This document shows, piece by piece, positions 6,561-15,130 of a DNA stretch of 64,000 nt; within the stretch, counting starts at the first letter, position 1, and each line of letters begins with the position of its first letter. The notes beneath the pieces were generated by a model, which was not told the origin of the DNA, made no database searches, and saw only the letters and a list, made by a program, of their open reading frames with translations. The DNA comes from an uncultured Thiohalocapsa sp. (GTDB lineage: Bacteria; Pseudomonadota; Gammaproteobacteria; Chromatiales; Chromatiaceae). The DNA is taken from positions 1 through 64,000 of the forward strand of contig NZ_CAJXWY010000017.1 of assembly GCF_913062725.1 (NCBI RefSeq), given 5' to 3'. A program made the position numbers and the translations under genes.

Positions 6561-8339
6561 GTGTCCGTTATCGCGAGTCGCCCCATGACGCCAACCTCTC
6601 CCTCCCGTCGTCGCTTCCTCAAATCCTCAACCGCAATGACCGGTTCCTTGCTCGCCGGATCATGGTTCACTGCGGCTACCGCGGCAGACACCCGACCTGA
6701 TCACTGGCCGGGGTCCGCGGCCTGGCATGCGCTGAACGAGGCGGTTGGCGGTCGGCTGATCCAACCCAAATTGCCTTGGATTTCGCCTGCAAGCCAGGAG
6801 GTATTCTCGCTGCTGAAGAATCCATTTTGGAACGAGGAGCAGCCAGGCGCTTTGCAGTCGACGGGCTGGCTCGAGGCCTGGCAGGCCGTAGCCAGTCCCT
6901 ACGCGGTGCGTGCCAACAACACCCAAGATATCGTTGCTGCAGTCAATTTTGCGCGGGAACAAGGGGTTCGGTTGGTCGTCAAGGGAACCGGGCATGATTA
7001 TCTGGGCCGCAACTGCGCGCCGAATTCGCTACTGGTCTGGACGCATGAGATGCGCGAGATCCAACTGCATGATGCCTTCGTGCCGGAGGGTGCGCCGGCG
7101 GGAACCAAACCGCAACACGCGATGACCGTCGAGGCAGGCACCCGCTGGCTGGAGGCCTACACGGCGGCAACCCAGGCCGGACGCTTCGTGCAGGGTGGGG
7201 GTTGTACCAGCGTGGGCGCGTGCGGCGGTTTCACGTTCGGCAGTGGTTTTGGCTCCTTCTCCAAACGCTTTGGAACCGCTTCCGCGGGCATTCTCCAAGC
7301 CGAGATCGTCACTGCAGATGGACAGGTTCGAGTCGTCAATGCCCATCAATATCCCGATCTCTTCTTTGCGCTTCGGGGTGGCGGCGGCGGCACCTTTGGC
7401 ATCGTCAGCCGGGTGACCCTGCTGACCCATCCCATTCCCGAAACGGTGGGCATCATTACCGGATCGGTCAAGGCTAACAGCGATGACGCCTACCGTCAGC
7501 TCGTTCAGGCCTTTGTCGAATTCTATCCCCGGGTGCTGGACAATCCGACTTGGGGTGAGTCAGTCGCCTTCGGCCCCGACAACAGCCTGGGGTTCCGGCT
7601 CACCTTCCTGGATCGTTCGCTGAAAGATGCCCAGCAGGATTTGGAAAGGTTTTTCGCCCCATTGCGCGCACAGCCCGATTTATTCGATATCGCACCCGAG
7701 TATCGATTTCTCCCCTTCTCTGATCTCTGGAATCCCGACTACTGGGACGCCCAGAATCCGGATTTCATCACTCGTGATCCACGCCCCGAGTCGCCCGACA
7801 ACCAGTTTTGGTGGACGGGCAACCAGGGCGAGCTCTCGGTCTTCTGGAACAGCTACCAATCCCGCTGGATCCCAGCAGCCTTGACGCGCGAGTCACCGAG
7901 CGAACTGGCCGAAGCGCTCTACAAGGCATCGCGGCTTCGGCCCTTCATCTTTCAGATCAATAAGGGCCTGTCCGGCGAGCATCCCGAGGCCCGGGCCCGT
8001 GATCAGCAAACGGCGCTACATCCTCAGGCCCTGGAAGCCGCCGCGCTGGTCATCATGGCCTCAGCGCAGCAATATCGCTATCCGGGTGTAGCCGGCAAAG
8101 AACCCGATCTCGCAGCATCGCGTCGGGATCGGGATCAGGTATCGCGTGCCATGGCCGCAATTGCAGCGGTCACGCCGGGTGCCGGCAGTTATTCGACAGA
8201 AGCGGATTATTTTCTGGAGAACTGGCAGGAGGCGCAATGGGGTAGACATTATCCGCGACTGCTGAACATCAAACGCAAGTACGATCCGCAGAACCTGTTT
8301 CGTGTCCACCACGGTGTGGGCAGCGAAAACCTGGCTTGA
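6561..8339 (+). CDS. Tat-exported FAD-dependent oxidoreductase (berberine-bridge type)
   Basis: A 592-aa flavoprotein. The N-terminus has a twin-arginine signal, SRRRFLKSS, then a hydrophobic stretch ending ATAAD. The FAD-binding type-4 domain includes VVKGTGHDYLGRN, whose His aligns with the 8-alpha-histidyl attachment residue, and GGGCTSVGACGGFTFGSGFG, whose first Cys aligns with the 6-S-cysteinyl residue of bicovalent flavoenzymes. GGGGGTFGIVSRVTLL follows. The C-terminus (YDPQNLFRVHHGVGSE) is the BBE domain. The GTG at 6561 gives the longest form; the ATG at 6585 (584 aa) keeps the whole Tat motif and is equally plausible. Substrate unknown; such enzymes oxidise sugars or alcohols. Confidence 0.85.
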   Translation: MSVIASRPMTPTSPSRRRFLKSSTAMTGSLLAGSWFTAATAADTRPDHWPGSAAWHALNEAVGGRLIQPKLPWISPASQEVFSLLKNPFWNEEQPGALQSTGWLEAWQAVASPYAVRANNTQDIVAAVNFAREQGVRLVVKGTGHDYLGRNCAPNSLLVWTHEMREIQLHDAFVPEGAPAGTKPQHAMTVEAGTRWLEAYTAATQAGRFVQGGGCTSVGACGGFTFGSGFGSFSKRFGTASAGILQAEIVTADGQVRVVNAHQYPDLFFALRGGGGGTFGIVSRVTLLTHPIPETVGIITGSVKANSDDAYRQLVQAFVEFYPRVLDNPTWGESVAFGPDNSLGFRLTFLDRSLKDAQQDLERFFAPLRAQPDLFDIAPEYRFLPFSDLWNPDYWDAQNPDFITRDPRPESPDNQFWWTGNQGELSVFWNSYQSRWIPAALTRESPSELAEALYKASRLRPFIFQINKGLSGEHPEARARDQQTALHPQALEAAALVIMASAQQYRYPGVAGKEPDLAASRRDRDQVSRAMAAIAAVTPGAGSYSTEADYFLENWQEAQWGRHYPRLLNIKRKYDPQNLFRVHHGVGSENLA

Positions 8340-8443
8340 GCCGAACTTCTCAACAATGTAGCGTAAGAGGATGAAACGATGTGCAAACGTTGCGAACCGA
8401 CCATTCAATCGGAGGCACAACAGGCGTTGTCTGAAGAGGCAAG

Positions 8444-9028
8444 TCAGACACCATCGTCATCGTAAACGCGGGTGCGGTAGCGTCGCTCGGGCCCCGGCAG
8501 CCGCTCGATGGCCCCGGTGCGCAGGCGAAAGTGCCCGGCGCTGCGATCGCGGTAGTAGAGCCGCAGGGATTCGCTGATGACGGGGAAGGCGATGGCGTCC
8601 CAGGGGATCTGGTCCTGGCGCAGCAGCGCCACCTCCAGGCTTTCGGCGCCGGCGCCAAAGCTCGGGCGCTCGAGCTGCGCCCGAAACAGCATGTAGACCT
8701 GGTTGATGTGCGGCAGGTTGAATAGCGTGTAGAGGTCACCGACGACGACCGTGGCGCTCGCCTCTTCGAGGGTCTCCCGCGCGGCGCCCTGTTGGACGGT
8801 CTCGCCGTTCTCCATGAAGCCCGCGGGCAGGGTCCAGAGGCCGTAGCGGGGCTCGATGGCGCGCTTACAGAGCAGGATGCGATCGTCCCACTCGGGGATG
8901 CAGCCGACGACGATCTTCGGATTTTGATAGTGGATCGTGGCGCAGGCATCGCACACGTGGCGCGGCATATTGTCACCCTCGGGCACCCGCAGAGTCACCG
9001 TTTCGCCGCAGTGGCTGCAATAGTTCAT
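8444..9028 (-). CDS. Nudix hydrolase with N-terminal zinc ribbon
   Basis: A 194-aa protein beginning MNYCSHCG; CSHC and CDAC (about residues 4-7 and 26-29) form a four-cysteine zinc ribbon typical of NudC-like and ADP-ribose/NADH-type Nudix proteins. The Nudix box reads GFMENGETVQQGAARETLEE, matching GX5EX7REUXEE, with Ala in place of the usual last Gly. It probably hydrolyses a nucleoside diphosphate derivative at neutral pH with Mg2+; substrate not predictable. The ATG at 9028 is chosen because the zinc ribbon starts there. It is transcribed away from glgX. Confidence 0.85.
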   Translation of the reverse strand: MNYCSHCGETVTLRVPEGDNMPRHVCDACATIHYQNPKIVVGCIPEWDDRILLCKRAIEPRYGLWTLPAGFMENGETVQQGAARETLEEASATVVVGDLYTLFNLPHINQVYMLFRAQLERPSFGAGAESLEVALLRQDQIPWDAIAFPVISESLRLYYRDRSAGHFRLRTGAIERLPGPERRYRTRVYDDDGV

Positions 9029-9234
9029 GTGTGTCGCCTCCACAAAGCCGGTCGCGGCCGGAACAGGGTCCGGGCTTCGTCGAATGGACATGCAGCCCAT
9101 CCCCAGCCGGCTTAAGATGGGGCCGGTCGCCGCGAGCGCCAGTGCGTGGGCAACGGGCGCATCGGTTGCGAGCGCCGATATGGGCGCCACGGCGGTCTGC
9201 GGCGCATCAACCCACCTCTGCTCCGGGGAGCCCC

Positions 9235-11307
9235 ATGCCAGCGCGCACCTACAGCATCCAACCCGGCACCTGGGATTCGACAGGCGCCCACTTCGTCGAC
9301 GGTGGCGTCAATTTCTGTTGTTTCTCGCGACACGCGACGATGGTGGAGCTGCTGCTCTTCGATGGTCCGGCGAGCCCGAAGCCCTTCCAGATCGTGCAAC
9401 TCGATCCGCGGTTGCACAAAACGTTCTTTTTCTGGCACGTGCTCGTGCAGGATCTGCCCGACGGCATCTGCTACGGCTGGCGCATGGACGGCCCCGGTAA
9501 CACCACCGAAACCGGCTGCCGCTTCGACCGCGAGAAGCTCTTGCTGGACCCCTGGGCCGTCGCCGTGGACGACCGCCTGTGGGACCGGGATGCGGCGAGC
9601 CGTGCGGGCGATAACCTGGCCACCGCCATGCGCTCGCTGCTGGTGCGCGACGACTACGATTGGCAGGGCGATACCCATCTGCACGTACCGCTGACGGAAG
9701 CGGTGATCTACGAGATGCACGTCGGCGGTTTCACCCGTCACCCGTCCGCGGATACGCCCCATCCCGGTACCTTCAGCGCCGTGGTCGAGAAGATCCCGTA
9801 CCTGCAAGCCCTCGGCATCACGCATGTGGAGCTGTTGCCGGTGATGGCGTTCGATCTCCAGGACGTGCCGCCGAAGACCGCCGCCCTGGGGCTGGAAAAT
9901 TTCTGGGGCTACAGCACCCACAGCTTTTTCGCACCGCATCCGCACTATGCGATAGACGCCAGGGCGGCCCGTGACGAGTTCCGCGACATGGTGAAGGCGC
10001 TGCATGCGGCCGGAATTGGTGTGATCCTGGATGTGGTCTACAACCACACCGCCGAAGGTGGCGTCGACGGGCCCACCGTCTCGTTCAAGGGGATGGGGAA
10101 CGAAATCTTCTATCACCTGGATTTCGGCGACAAGACCCGCTACCGCGACTACACCGGCTGCGGCAACACGGTGAACTGTAACCACCCCATGGTGACGCGC
10201 TACGTCATCGACAGCCTGCACTACTGGGCGCACGACATGCATGTGGATGGCTTTCGCTTCGACCTCGCGAGCGCCATGGCCCGCGGCGAGGACGGCGCGC
10301 CGGAGCACCACGCGCCGGTGCTCTGGTCGGTGGAGCTCTCACCCGAGCTGGGCCGCGCGCACATCATCGCCGAGGCCTGGGATGCCGTCGGCCTGTATCA
10401 GGTGGGGGACTTCCCGGGCTTTCGCTGGGCCGAGTGGAACGGCCATTACCGCGACGTGGTGCGCGCCTTCGTGCGCGGCGACAAGGGGCTGGTGCAGCAG
10501 GTCGCCACCCGCATCGCGGGCTCCAGCGATCTCTACGAGCACCGCGGGCGGCTGCCGGCCAATTCCATCAACTTTGTCACCTGCCATGACGGTTTCACGC
10601 TCCACGACCTGGTCGCTTACAACCAGAAGCACAACCAGGCCAACGGCGAGGACAACCGCGACGGGCACAATGACAATCTCAGCTGGAACTGTGGCGCCGA
10701 GGGGCCGACGGACGACCCGCAGATCCTGGCGCTGCGCCGGCGCCAGGCGAAGAACCTGATGGCCATCCTGCTCTTGAGCCAGGGTGTGCCCATGATTCTG
10801 GCCGGCGACGAGCTGCTGCGCAGCAAGCAGGGCAACAACAACACGTATTGCCAGAACAACGCGCTGTCGTGGATCGACTGGCGTCTGGCGGACGACAATC
10901 GCACCATGCTGGACTTCACCCGTGCCATGATCGCGTTCCGCAAGCGCCACCCCACGCTGCGCCGGCGTCGCTTCCTCACGGGCCGGCCGGAGCGCGCGGG
11001 GGCGCCGCCGGATATCAGCTGGCATGGCGTGGAGCTGGACGACCCGGGCTGGGACGATGGCAACACCCGCACCCTGGCCTTCATGCTGGCGGGGCTCACC
11101 GACGACGAGCCGCACCTGCATGTGATACTCAACATGTGGGAAGACACCCTCGACTTCGCGCTGCCGCCGCTGCACAACCGCCGCTGGCTGCTGGCCGTGG
11201 ATACCGGGCGCGAGCCCGCCGTGCTCGCCCCGCAGCACCAGCCGCCGGTGCAGCACGGACGCTACCGGGTGGGCCCCCGCAGCGTCGTCGTGCTCGAAGG
11301 GCGCTGA
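9235..11307 (+). CDS. glgX: Glycogen debranching enzyme (GlgX/isoamylase type)
   Basis: A 690-aa GH13 enzyme that removes alpha-1,6 branches from glycogen. A CBM48-like N-terminal domain (about 1-150) precedes the barrel. Catalytic signatures are DVVYNHT (about 266), GFRFDLAS (nucleophile D343), IIAEAWD (acid/base E380) and FVTCHDG (D452). GGGGAG just upstream of the ATG at 9235 supports this start; longer in-frame starts overlap the Nudix promoter region. It is followed by gnd and zwf on the same strand, suggesting that glycogen-derived glucose feeds the oxidative pentose phosphate pathway. TreX/TreZ-like specificity is less likely given GlgX-type length and motifs. Confidence 0.9.
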   Translation: MPARTYSIQPGTWDSTGAHFVDGGVNFCCFSRHATMVELLLFDGPASPKPFQIVQLDPRLHKTFFFWHVLVQDLPDGICYGWRMDGPGNTTETGCRFDREKLLLDPWAVAVDDRLWDRDAASRAGDNLATAMRSLLVRDDYDWQGDTHLHVPLTEAVIYEMHVGGFTRHPSADTPHPGTFSAVVEKIPYLQALGITHVELLPVMAFDLQDVPPKTAALGLENFWGYSTHSFFAPHPHYAIDARAARDEFRDMVKALHAAGIGVILDVVYNHTAEGGVDGPTVSFKGMGNEIFYHLDFGDKTRYRDYTGCGNTVNCNHPMVTRYVIDSLHYWAHDMHVDGFRFDLASAMARGEDGAPEHHAPVLWSVELSPELGRAHIIAEAWDAVGLYQVGDFPGFRWAEWNGHYRDVVRAFVRGDKGLVQQVATRIAGSSDLYEHRGRLPANSINFVTCHDGFTLHDLVAYNQKHNQANGEDNRDGHNDNLSWNCGAEGPTDDPQILALRRRQAKNLMAILLLSQGVPMILAGDELLRSKQGNNNTYCQNNALSWIDWRLADDNRTMLDFTRAMIAFRKRHPTLRRRRFLTGRPERAGAPPDISWHGVELDDPGWDDGNTRTLAFMLAGLTDDEPHLHVILNMWEDTLDFALPPLHNRRWLLAVDTGREPAVLAPQHQPPVQHGRYRVGPRSVVVLEGR

Positions 11308-11409
11308 AAGCCCTGATGGGAAAACCCTGATGGCTATGGGCCGTATGTCCGCGCGTATCCGCGTAGCCTGCCACCCTGACTTTCCAAACCAAACAGAGGA
11401 GCCAAGCAG

Positions 11410-12426
11410 ATGCAACTCGGCATGATCGGGCTCGGTCGCATGGGCGCCAACATGGTCCAGCGGCTGATGGCCGCCGGGCACGACTGCGTCGTGTTCGATA
11501 CCAGCCCAGAGGCCGTCGCGGCGCTGACGAAGGACGGCGCCACGGGGGCGGACAGCATTCAGGACCTGTGTGCCAAGCTCAGTGCCCCGCGCGCGGTGTG
11601 GATCATGGTGCCGGCGGCCGTGGTGGATCACGTCATCACCGAACTGCGCCCGCACCTGCAGGCCGACGACAGCATCATCGACGGCGGTAACTCCAACTAC
11701 CAGGAAGACATCCGTCACCAGCAATCGCTGCGTGACATCGGCGTGCACTTTCTCGACTGCGGCACGTCCGGCGGCGTCTGGGGCCGCGAGCGCGGCTATT
11801 GCCTGATGATCGGCGGCGACACCGACGCCGTACAGCGCCTGGACCCCATCTTCAAAGCCCTGGCCCCGGGGATGGGCGACATCGAGCGCACCGCCGGGCG
11901 CAGCGGCGAGCCCACGCCCGCCGAGCAGGGCTACCTGCATTGTGGGCCGAGCGGCGCCGGGCACTTCGTCAAGATGGTGCACAACGGCATCGAGTACGCG
12001 CTGATGGGCGCCTACGCCGAAGGGCTGAACATTCTCAAGCACGCCGGCATCGGCCGTAAAGATCAGGTCATCGACGCCGAGACCGCCCCGCTCGCCAACC
12101 CCGAGCACTACCAGTACGACTTCAACCTCGCCGATGTGGCCGAGGTCTGGCGCCGCGGCAGCGTGGTCGCCTCCTGGCTGCTCGACCTCACCGCCATCGC
12201 CCTGCACGAGGACAACGCGCTCGCCGGCTTCGGCGGGCGGGTGTCGGACTCCGGCGAGGGCCGCTGGACCTGCCAGGCCGCCATCGAGACCGGCACCCCG
12301 GCACCGCTGCTCACCACGGCCTTGTATGAGCGCTTCAGCTCCCGCGGCGAGGCGGACTTCGCCAATAAGATCCTGTCGGCCATGCGCTTTCAGTTCGGTG
12401 GGCATCACGAGAAGCCCGAGTCCTGA
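11410..12426 (+). CDS. gnd: 6-phosphogluconate dehydrogenase, decarboxylating (short form)
   Basis: A 338-aa enzyme oxidising 6-phosphogluconate to ribulose 5-phosphate. The Rossmann motif MQLGMIGLGRMGANM opens the protein. IIDGGNSNYQED and the substrate-site phrase CGPSGAGHFVKMVHNGIEY (catalytic Lys in FVKMVHN) are clear. At about 340 aa it belongs to the short YqeC/GndA-type subfamily, often NAD-preferring, rather than the 470-aa Gnd. GAGGAG lies just upstream. Located between glgX and zwf, it completes the oxidative branch with the latter. Confidence 0.92.
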   Translation: MQLGMIGLGRMGANMVQRLMAAGHDCVVFDTSPEAVAALTKDGATGADSIQDLCAKLSAPRAVWIMVPAAVVDHVITELRPHLQADDSIIDGGNSNYQEDIRHQQSLRDIGVHFLDCGTSGGVWGRERGYCLMIGGDTDAVQRLDPIFKALAPGMGDIERTAGRSGEPTPAEQGYLHCGPSGAGHFVKMVHNGIEYALMGAYAEGLNILKHAGIGRKDQVIDAETAPLANPEHYQYDFNLADVAEVWRRGSVVASWLLDLTAIALHEDNALAGFGGRVSDSGEGRWTCQAAIETGTPAPLLTTALYERFSSRGEADFANKILSAMRFQFGGHHEKPES

Positions 12427-12650
12427 CGAAGCGTTCCGTTGCGCCGACGCCAATGGCACGCGCGCGCCAGAACCGTACTCTGTTACAACAGAGAAGCAAC
12501 ATTTAGTGTCCAGCAAGTGCAGGCGTGTGGCGCGGCTGCCCGTCACACACCTGCATGCGCACACCTGTGCGCCCTTGCGCCTTTCGCACACTCGCCAGCA
12601 CCTACACTGACGTCCATCGACATCCGCACAGGACGGGCTCGGAGAAAACC

Positions 12651-14198
12651 ATGTCCCTCATGCAAACCGACTACACCGAGGCCTCGCCAGCGCCGCCCAA
12701 TGTGATGATCATCTTCGGCGCCGGCGGCGATCTCACCAAGCGCAAGCTGGTGCCGTCGCTCTACCATCTGTGCAACGCCCAGTTGCTGCCGGACAGTTTC
12801 GTGATGCTCGGCCTCGACCGACTGGACCTCAACGACGAGGCCTTCCGCGAAATGATGGGCGAGCAGATCCGCGACCAGGTGGGTGAGCGCTTCGACGATG
12901 ATGTTTGGCGGCGCCTGTGTGAGCGCCTCCAGTACATGAAGATCGATATGCTCAATCCGCCCGACTACGAAAACCTTTGCGAGCGCCTGAGCCGCATCGA
13001 CGCGGAACGCGCCACCGAGGGCAATTATCTGTTCTACATGGCCATCCCGCCCAGTCTGTTTTCCAAGGTGGCGGACTATCTGGGCGATGTCGGTCTCCTG
13101 CACGAAACCGAAGAGGACTGGCGCCGCGTCATCATCGAGAAGCCCTTCGGCCGCGATCTGGACTCTGCCATCGCGCTCAACAATCATCTCCACAAGAATC
13201 TGGACGAAGACCAGATCTACCGCATCGATCATTACCTGGGCAAGGAGACCGTCCAGAACATTATGGTGTTCCGGTTCGCCAACGGCTTCATCGAGCCGTT
13301 GTGGAACCGCAACCACATCGACCATGTGCAGATCACCGTCGCCGAATCCGTCGGCGTCGAGCATCGCGGTGGCTACTACGAAGAAGCCGGCGCCATGCGC
13401 GACATGATCCCGAACCATCTGCTGGTGCTGCTCGGGTTTCTCGCCATGGAGCCGCCCAACTCCTTCGAGGCCGGCGCCATGCGCGACGAGGTCAACAAGG
13501 TGCTGGACGCCATCACGCCGCTCAGCCCGGAGCAGGTGCTGACCCATGCCGTGCGCGGTCAGTACGGCGCCGGCGTCATGCCCAACGGCGAGCAGGTTCA
13601 GGCCTATCGCGCCTCCGACGGCGTCGACCCCAGCTCCCACACCGAAACCTTCGCCGCGCTCAAGCTCGGCATGGACAACTGGCGCTGGGCGGGCGTGCCC
13701 TTCTACCTGCGCACCGGCAAGCGGCTCACGGCGCAGTACACCGAGATCGCCATTCAATTCAAGAAGGCGCCCACCATCATGTTCCAGGACACCGAGGTGG
13801 ACGACCTGGAGCCGGACATGGTGGTGCTGCGCATCCAGCCGAACGAGGGCATTCAGATGAGCCTGGGCGCCAAGGTTCCGGGCCCGACCATGCGCATCGG
13901 CACCGTGAACATGGACTTCTGCTACGAGGACTACTTCGGCAACAAGCCCGCCACCGGCTACGAGACCCTCATCTACGATTGCATGAAGGGCGATGCCACC
14001 CTCTACAAGCACGCCGACACCGTGGAGAAGGGCTGGGAGATCGTCCAGTCCGTGCTCGATGTCTGGTCCGCCCTACCCCCGCGCGAATTCCCCAACTACG
14101 CCGCCGGCACCTGGGGCCCCGCCGCCGCCGGCGATCTGCTCAAGCGCGACGGACGGCTGTGGCGGCGCATCCACATGCCAAAAGCGCATGGGCGTTGA
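12651..14198 (+). CDS. zwf: Glucose-6-phosphate 1-dehydrogenase
   Basis: A 515-aa enzyme catalysing the first step of the oxidative pentose phosphate pathway. The nucleotide-binding motif is IFGAGGDLTKRKLVPSLYHL (around residues 18-37). The family signature RIDHYLGKETVQN carries the catalytic His/Lys region, followed by MVFRFANGFIEPLWNRNHID. The ATG at 12651 has GGAG 6 nt upstream; earlier starts run through non-conserved sequence after gnd. The 224-bp gap after gnd may hold its own promoter. No pgl gene is visible nearby. Confidence 0.95.
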   Translation: MSLMQTDYTEASPAPPNVMIIFGAGGDLTKRKLVPSLYHLCNAQLLPDSFVMLGLDRLDLNDEAFREMMGEQIRDQVGERFDDDVWRRLCERLQYMKIDMLNPPDYENLCERLSRIDAERATEGNYLFYMAIPPSLFSKVADYLGDVGLLHETEEDWRRVIIEKPFGRDLDSAIALNNHLHKNLDEDQIYRIDHYLGKETVQNIMVFRFANGFIEPLWNRNHIDHVQITVAESVGVEHRGGYYEEAGAMRDMIPNHLLVLLGFLAMEPPNSFEAGAMRDEVNKVLDAITPLSPEQVLTHAVRGQYGAGVMPNGEQVQAYRASDGVDPSSHTETFAALKLGMDNWRWAGVPFYLRTGKRLTAQYTEIAIQFKKAPTIMFQDTEVDDLEPDMVVLRIQPNEGIQMSLGAKVPGPTMRIGTVNMDFCYEDYFGNKPATGYETLIYDCMKGDATLYKHADTVEKGWEIVQSVLDVWSALPPREFPNYAAGTWGPAAAGDLLKRDGRLWRRIHMPKAHGR

Positions 14199-14443
14199 GG
14201 GACCGGTCGCCGGGGGTTAGGGCTTGGGACCAATCACACTGCCGCTTCCAGACCGAGGCCAAATCAGTGTCCGTCCGATAGCGCCGCGCCATGCGCAGAC
14301 TATACTGCGCCTACAGCCAGTGTCGGGGTTAAGCTGACCACGATCCACGCCTGCTGTCACCGCCAAACGACGCAGGGGCGACCGATTGACACTGCCCGGC
14401 GTGCGCACACCGCGCATGCCGCAACGCACCAGAGGAGGTCCCA

Positions 14444-14869
14444 ATGAACTGGAGAGAGCAACTGGACAAGGCCATCGCTTCCATCAAGGAAGCCGCCGAC
14501 AGCGAGCAGGCCCGGGAGATTGCCACCAAGGCCAAGACCACGGCCTCGGGCCTGGTGGAGAAGGTGCGCACCGGTGCGGTGGGTGCGGCGGCGTCCTTCG
14601 TCGAGGCCAACCGCGATCCATCGTCGCTGCAGGTCAGCTTCCTGAACGCCAATCTCACCATTCTGTCGCCGTCCGCGGGTATTTCGGTGACACGCCCGGA
14701 TGCCGCGACCCTGGTCATCGCCGACGGCGCTGAGAACGGACTGGTGATCAACGCCGCGGCTGACCCGGCGTTCGTCGTCGAGCAGATCGGCACCGTGGCT
14801 CAGGTGTCCGGAAACACCTTCGACTTGGGCTCCGAGGACGGCGTCAACGTGGTGGTGACCAAGTTCTGA
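14444..14869 (+). CDS. Conserved-looking small protein of unknown function
   Basis: A 141-aa protein with a good ribosome binding site (GGAGG 5 nt before the ATG). Residues 1-55 are a Lys/Glu/Ala-rich amphipathic helix region (WREQLDKAIASIKEAADSE); the rest is beta-rich, with alternating SLQVSFLNANLTILSP, SAGISVTRP and NTFDLGSEDGVNVVVTKF. No signal peptide or membrane segment is visible. I do not recognise the family. It stands alone between zwf and the SulP gene on the same strand. Confidence 0.7.
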   Translation: MNWREQLDKAIASIKEAADSEQAREIATKAKTTASGLVEKVRTGAVGAAASFVEANRDPSSLQVSFLNANLTILSPSAGISVTRPDAATLVIADGAENGLVINAAADPAFVVEQIGTVAQVSGNTFDLGSEDGVNVVVTKF

Positions 14870-15130
14870 GCCACGTCTCCTAAGCCACGTCGCCATCGTC
14901 GCCCTATGCCCGGTGCGGAGACACCCGTGCCGGGCCGCCCGGCGCATCTCTCGTCCGGTCCCGGCGCACCTGCAGCGGCGCCGTCGACGCCGTCTGCGGT
15001 GCGCCCGCAATCGTCCCTGCAATCCATAGACGATCTTCTATCCCTACAAGCGGGATCATCGATGTAGCCCCGGGATGGCCTCGGCTACCATGCGTTCTGC
15101 CTTCCAAGGACCGCCCCAACAAGAGCCATC

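Noticed and set aside
10339-12591. 750-codon open frame on the minus strand
   Set aside because: Opposite glgX and gnd, both of which have complete catalytic motifs; low-complexity composition marks it as a shadow.
12427-12650. Possible tRNA in the gnd-zwf gap
   Set aside because: I could not form a cloverleaf and there is no T-loop motif (GGTTCRANNCC); similar checks of the other gaps were also negative.
12543-14012. 489-codon open frame on the minus strand
   Set aside because: Opposite zwf, Val/His/Gly-rich, no family similarity.
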